A program made the position numbers and the translations under genes. Shown here piece by piece: positions 30,302 through 30,973 of a stretch of DNA of 30,973 bases. The notes below the pieces were generated by a model. The model searched no databases and was not told the DNA's origin. It saw only the letters and a program-made list of their open reading frames with translations. Every line of letters starts with the position of its first letter. Within the stretch, counting starts at the first letter, position 1. The DNA lies in assembly GCA_019423725.1 (NCBI GenBank), contig JAHZAW010000003.1, forward strand, positions 1 through 30,973, read 5' to 3'. The stretch is from Clostridiales bacterium (GTDB taxonomy: Bacteria > Bacillota > Clostridia > Lachnospirales > Anaerotignaceae).

Positions 30302-30973
30302 TTATTTATTTGAAAATTCTCTGCATATTTTTACTACTACACCGCTGAGGGCAAGGAGTGCCAGGGCATTGGGTATTACCATAAGTCCATTAAAGAAGTC
30401 CGAAAGCTGCCATACAAGATCAAGCTTAAGGGTAGAACCGATCACGATAAATATTACCACGATAAGAGAATATAACTTTTCAAATTTTTTTCCAAAAAGA
30501 TAATCAACATTTATCTTGCCGAAGAAATGCCAACCAAGTATTGTTGAAAAGGCAAAGAAGAAAAGACATATAGCTATAAATATATCTCCAAAACTTCCAA
30601 AGCCCTGTATAAACGCATACTGTGTAAGGGCGATGCCGTCTTTTCCGCTTGACATAGCTCCCGTTGTAAGAACAGAGAAAACAGTGAGGTTAAGTATGAT
30701 GAATGTGTCGATGAACACGCCCATCATAGCTGTAAGACCCTGTTCGTGGGGATTTTTGACAACGGCCCTTGCGTGTGCGTGAGGTGTGGAACCCATACCG
30801 GCTTCATTGGAGAAAAGACCTCTGGCAACACCATATCTTATGGCCTCTTTTACGGTGATACCAGCTGCTGCTCCAAGTACAGCTTTGGGCTCAAAAGCCG
30901 CTTTTATTATCATAGCAAAGGCTGCAGGTATCCGTCCGTCGTGCATGAATATGAGTACAAGGCGTCCTACGCT
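30302..30973 (-). CDS. Alanine/glycine:cation symporter (AGCS family), C-terminal part
   Basis: The frame enters from the right edge of the window and ends at 30302, so about 223 residues of the C-terminal half are seen. Blocks typical of sodium:alanine symporters are present: KEAIRYGVARGLFSNEAGMGSTPHAHA, GVFIDTFIILNLTVFSVLTTG, AFSTILGWHFFGKINVDYLFG and FNGLMVIPNALALLALSG. Five or more membrane helices are seen. The family couples uptake of alanine or glycine to sodium or proton entry. An internal ATG at 30946 is not the start, because the frame stays open to the window edge. Confidence 0.9.
   Translation of the reverse strand, partial: SVGRLVLIFMHDGRIPAAFAMIIKAAFEPKAVLGAAAGITVKEAIRYGVARGLFSNEAGMGSTPHAHARAVVKNPHEQGLTAMMGVFIDTFIILNLTVFSVLTTGAMSSGKDGIALTQYAFIQGFGSFGDIFIAICLFFFAFSTILGWHFFGKINVDYLFGKKFEKLYSLIVVIFIVIGSTLKLDLVWQLSDFFNGLMVIPNALALLALSGVVVKICREFSNK

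Overview
The window reads as a chromosomal segment of an anaerobic low-GC Gram-positive bacterium, most likely class Clostridia. The signs are strong AGGAGG-type ribosome binding sites, AGG/ATA-rich codon use, two FMN riboswitches, an ECF-type riboflavin transporter RibU, a YhaM nuclease, OmpR-type two-component pairs, an ECF sigma factor with an RsgI-like partner, copper-amine-oxidase-N (stalk) secreted proteins, and a crotonase. No species can be named from the sequence alone.

Left end (1-4.6 kb): the 3' part of a tRNA-Arg(UCU), a complete tRNA-Leu(UAG), then an AT-rich accessory island. Directly after tRNA-Leu lies a C-terminal scrap of a tyrosine recombinase. It is followed on the minus strand by a GY-repeat lipoprotein, a DUF805 membrane protein with a C-terminal HxxxC/CxxC module, and a CI/LexA-like S24 repressor. 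Divergent from the repressor, behind a consensus promoter with three matching 17-bp operators, is a single gene that looks like a phage early protein joined to a clostridial endolysin. I read this as a collapsed prophage, and a tract without an intact gene follows it.

Middle (4.6-10 kb): a plus-strand operon of MATE transporter, PlsC-type acyltransferase, response regulator, histidine kinase and the 3'-5' exonuclease YhaM. From 10 to 20.4 kb all genes are on the minus strand. They form, in transcription order, a stalk-domain protein, an RNA uridine methyltransferase, an operon of secreted Asp/Gly/Cys repeat protein, ECF sigma factor and RsgI-like protein, a second two-component system, and an operon of VTC polyphosphate polymerase, DUF4956 membrane protein and CotH-like kinase.

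Right part (20.5-31 kb): an FMN riboswitch with terminator controls a MATE transporter. Next come a MoxR/VWA pair and, on the minus strand, ribU under a second, divergent FMN riboswitch. Divergent from ribU is an AEC transporter followed by a crotonase. The rest is a 52-residue membrane protein, a nicotinamidase-like hydrolase, a second stalk-domain protein, a cytidine/guanine-deaminase-family enzyme and the C-terminal part of an alanine:cation symporter that runs off the window. Almost every transcription unit ends in a clear intrinsic terminator, several of them shared by converging genes.

The most notable items are the repressor/operator-controlled chimeric lysin, the FMN riboswitch on a MATE gene, the VTC-DUF4956-CotH operon beside its own two-component system, and the repeat-protein/sigma/RsgI operon.
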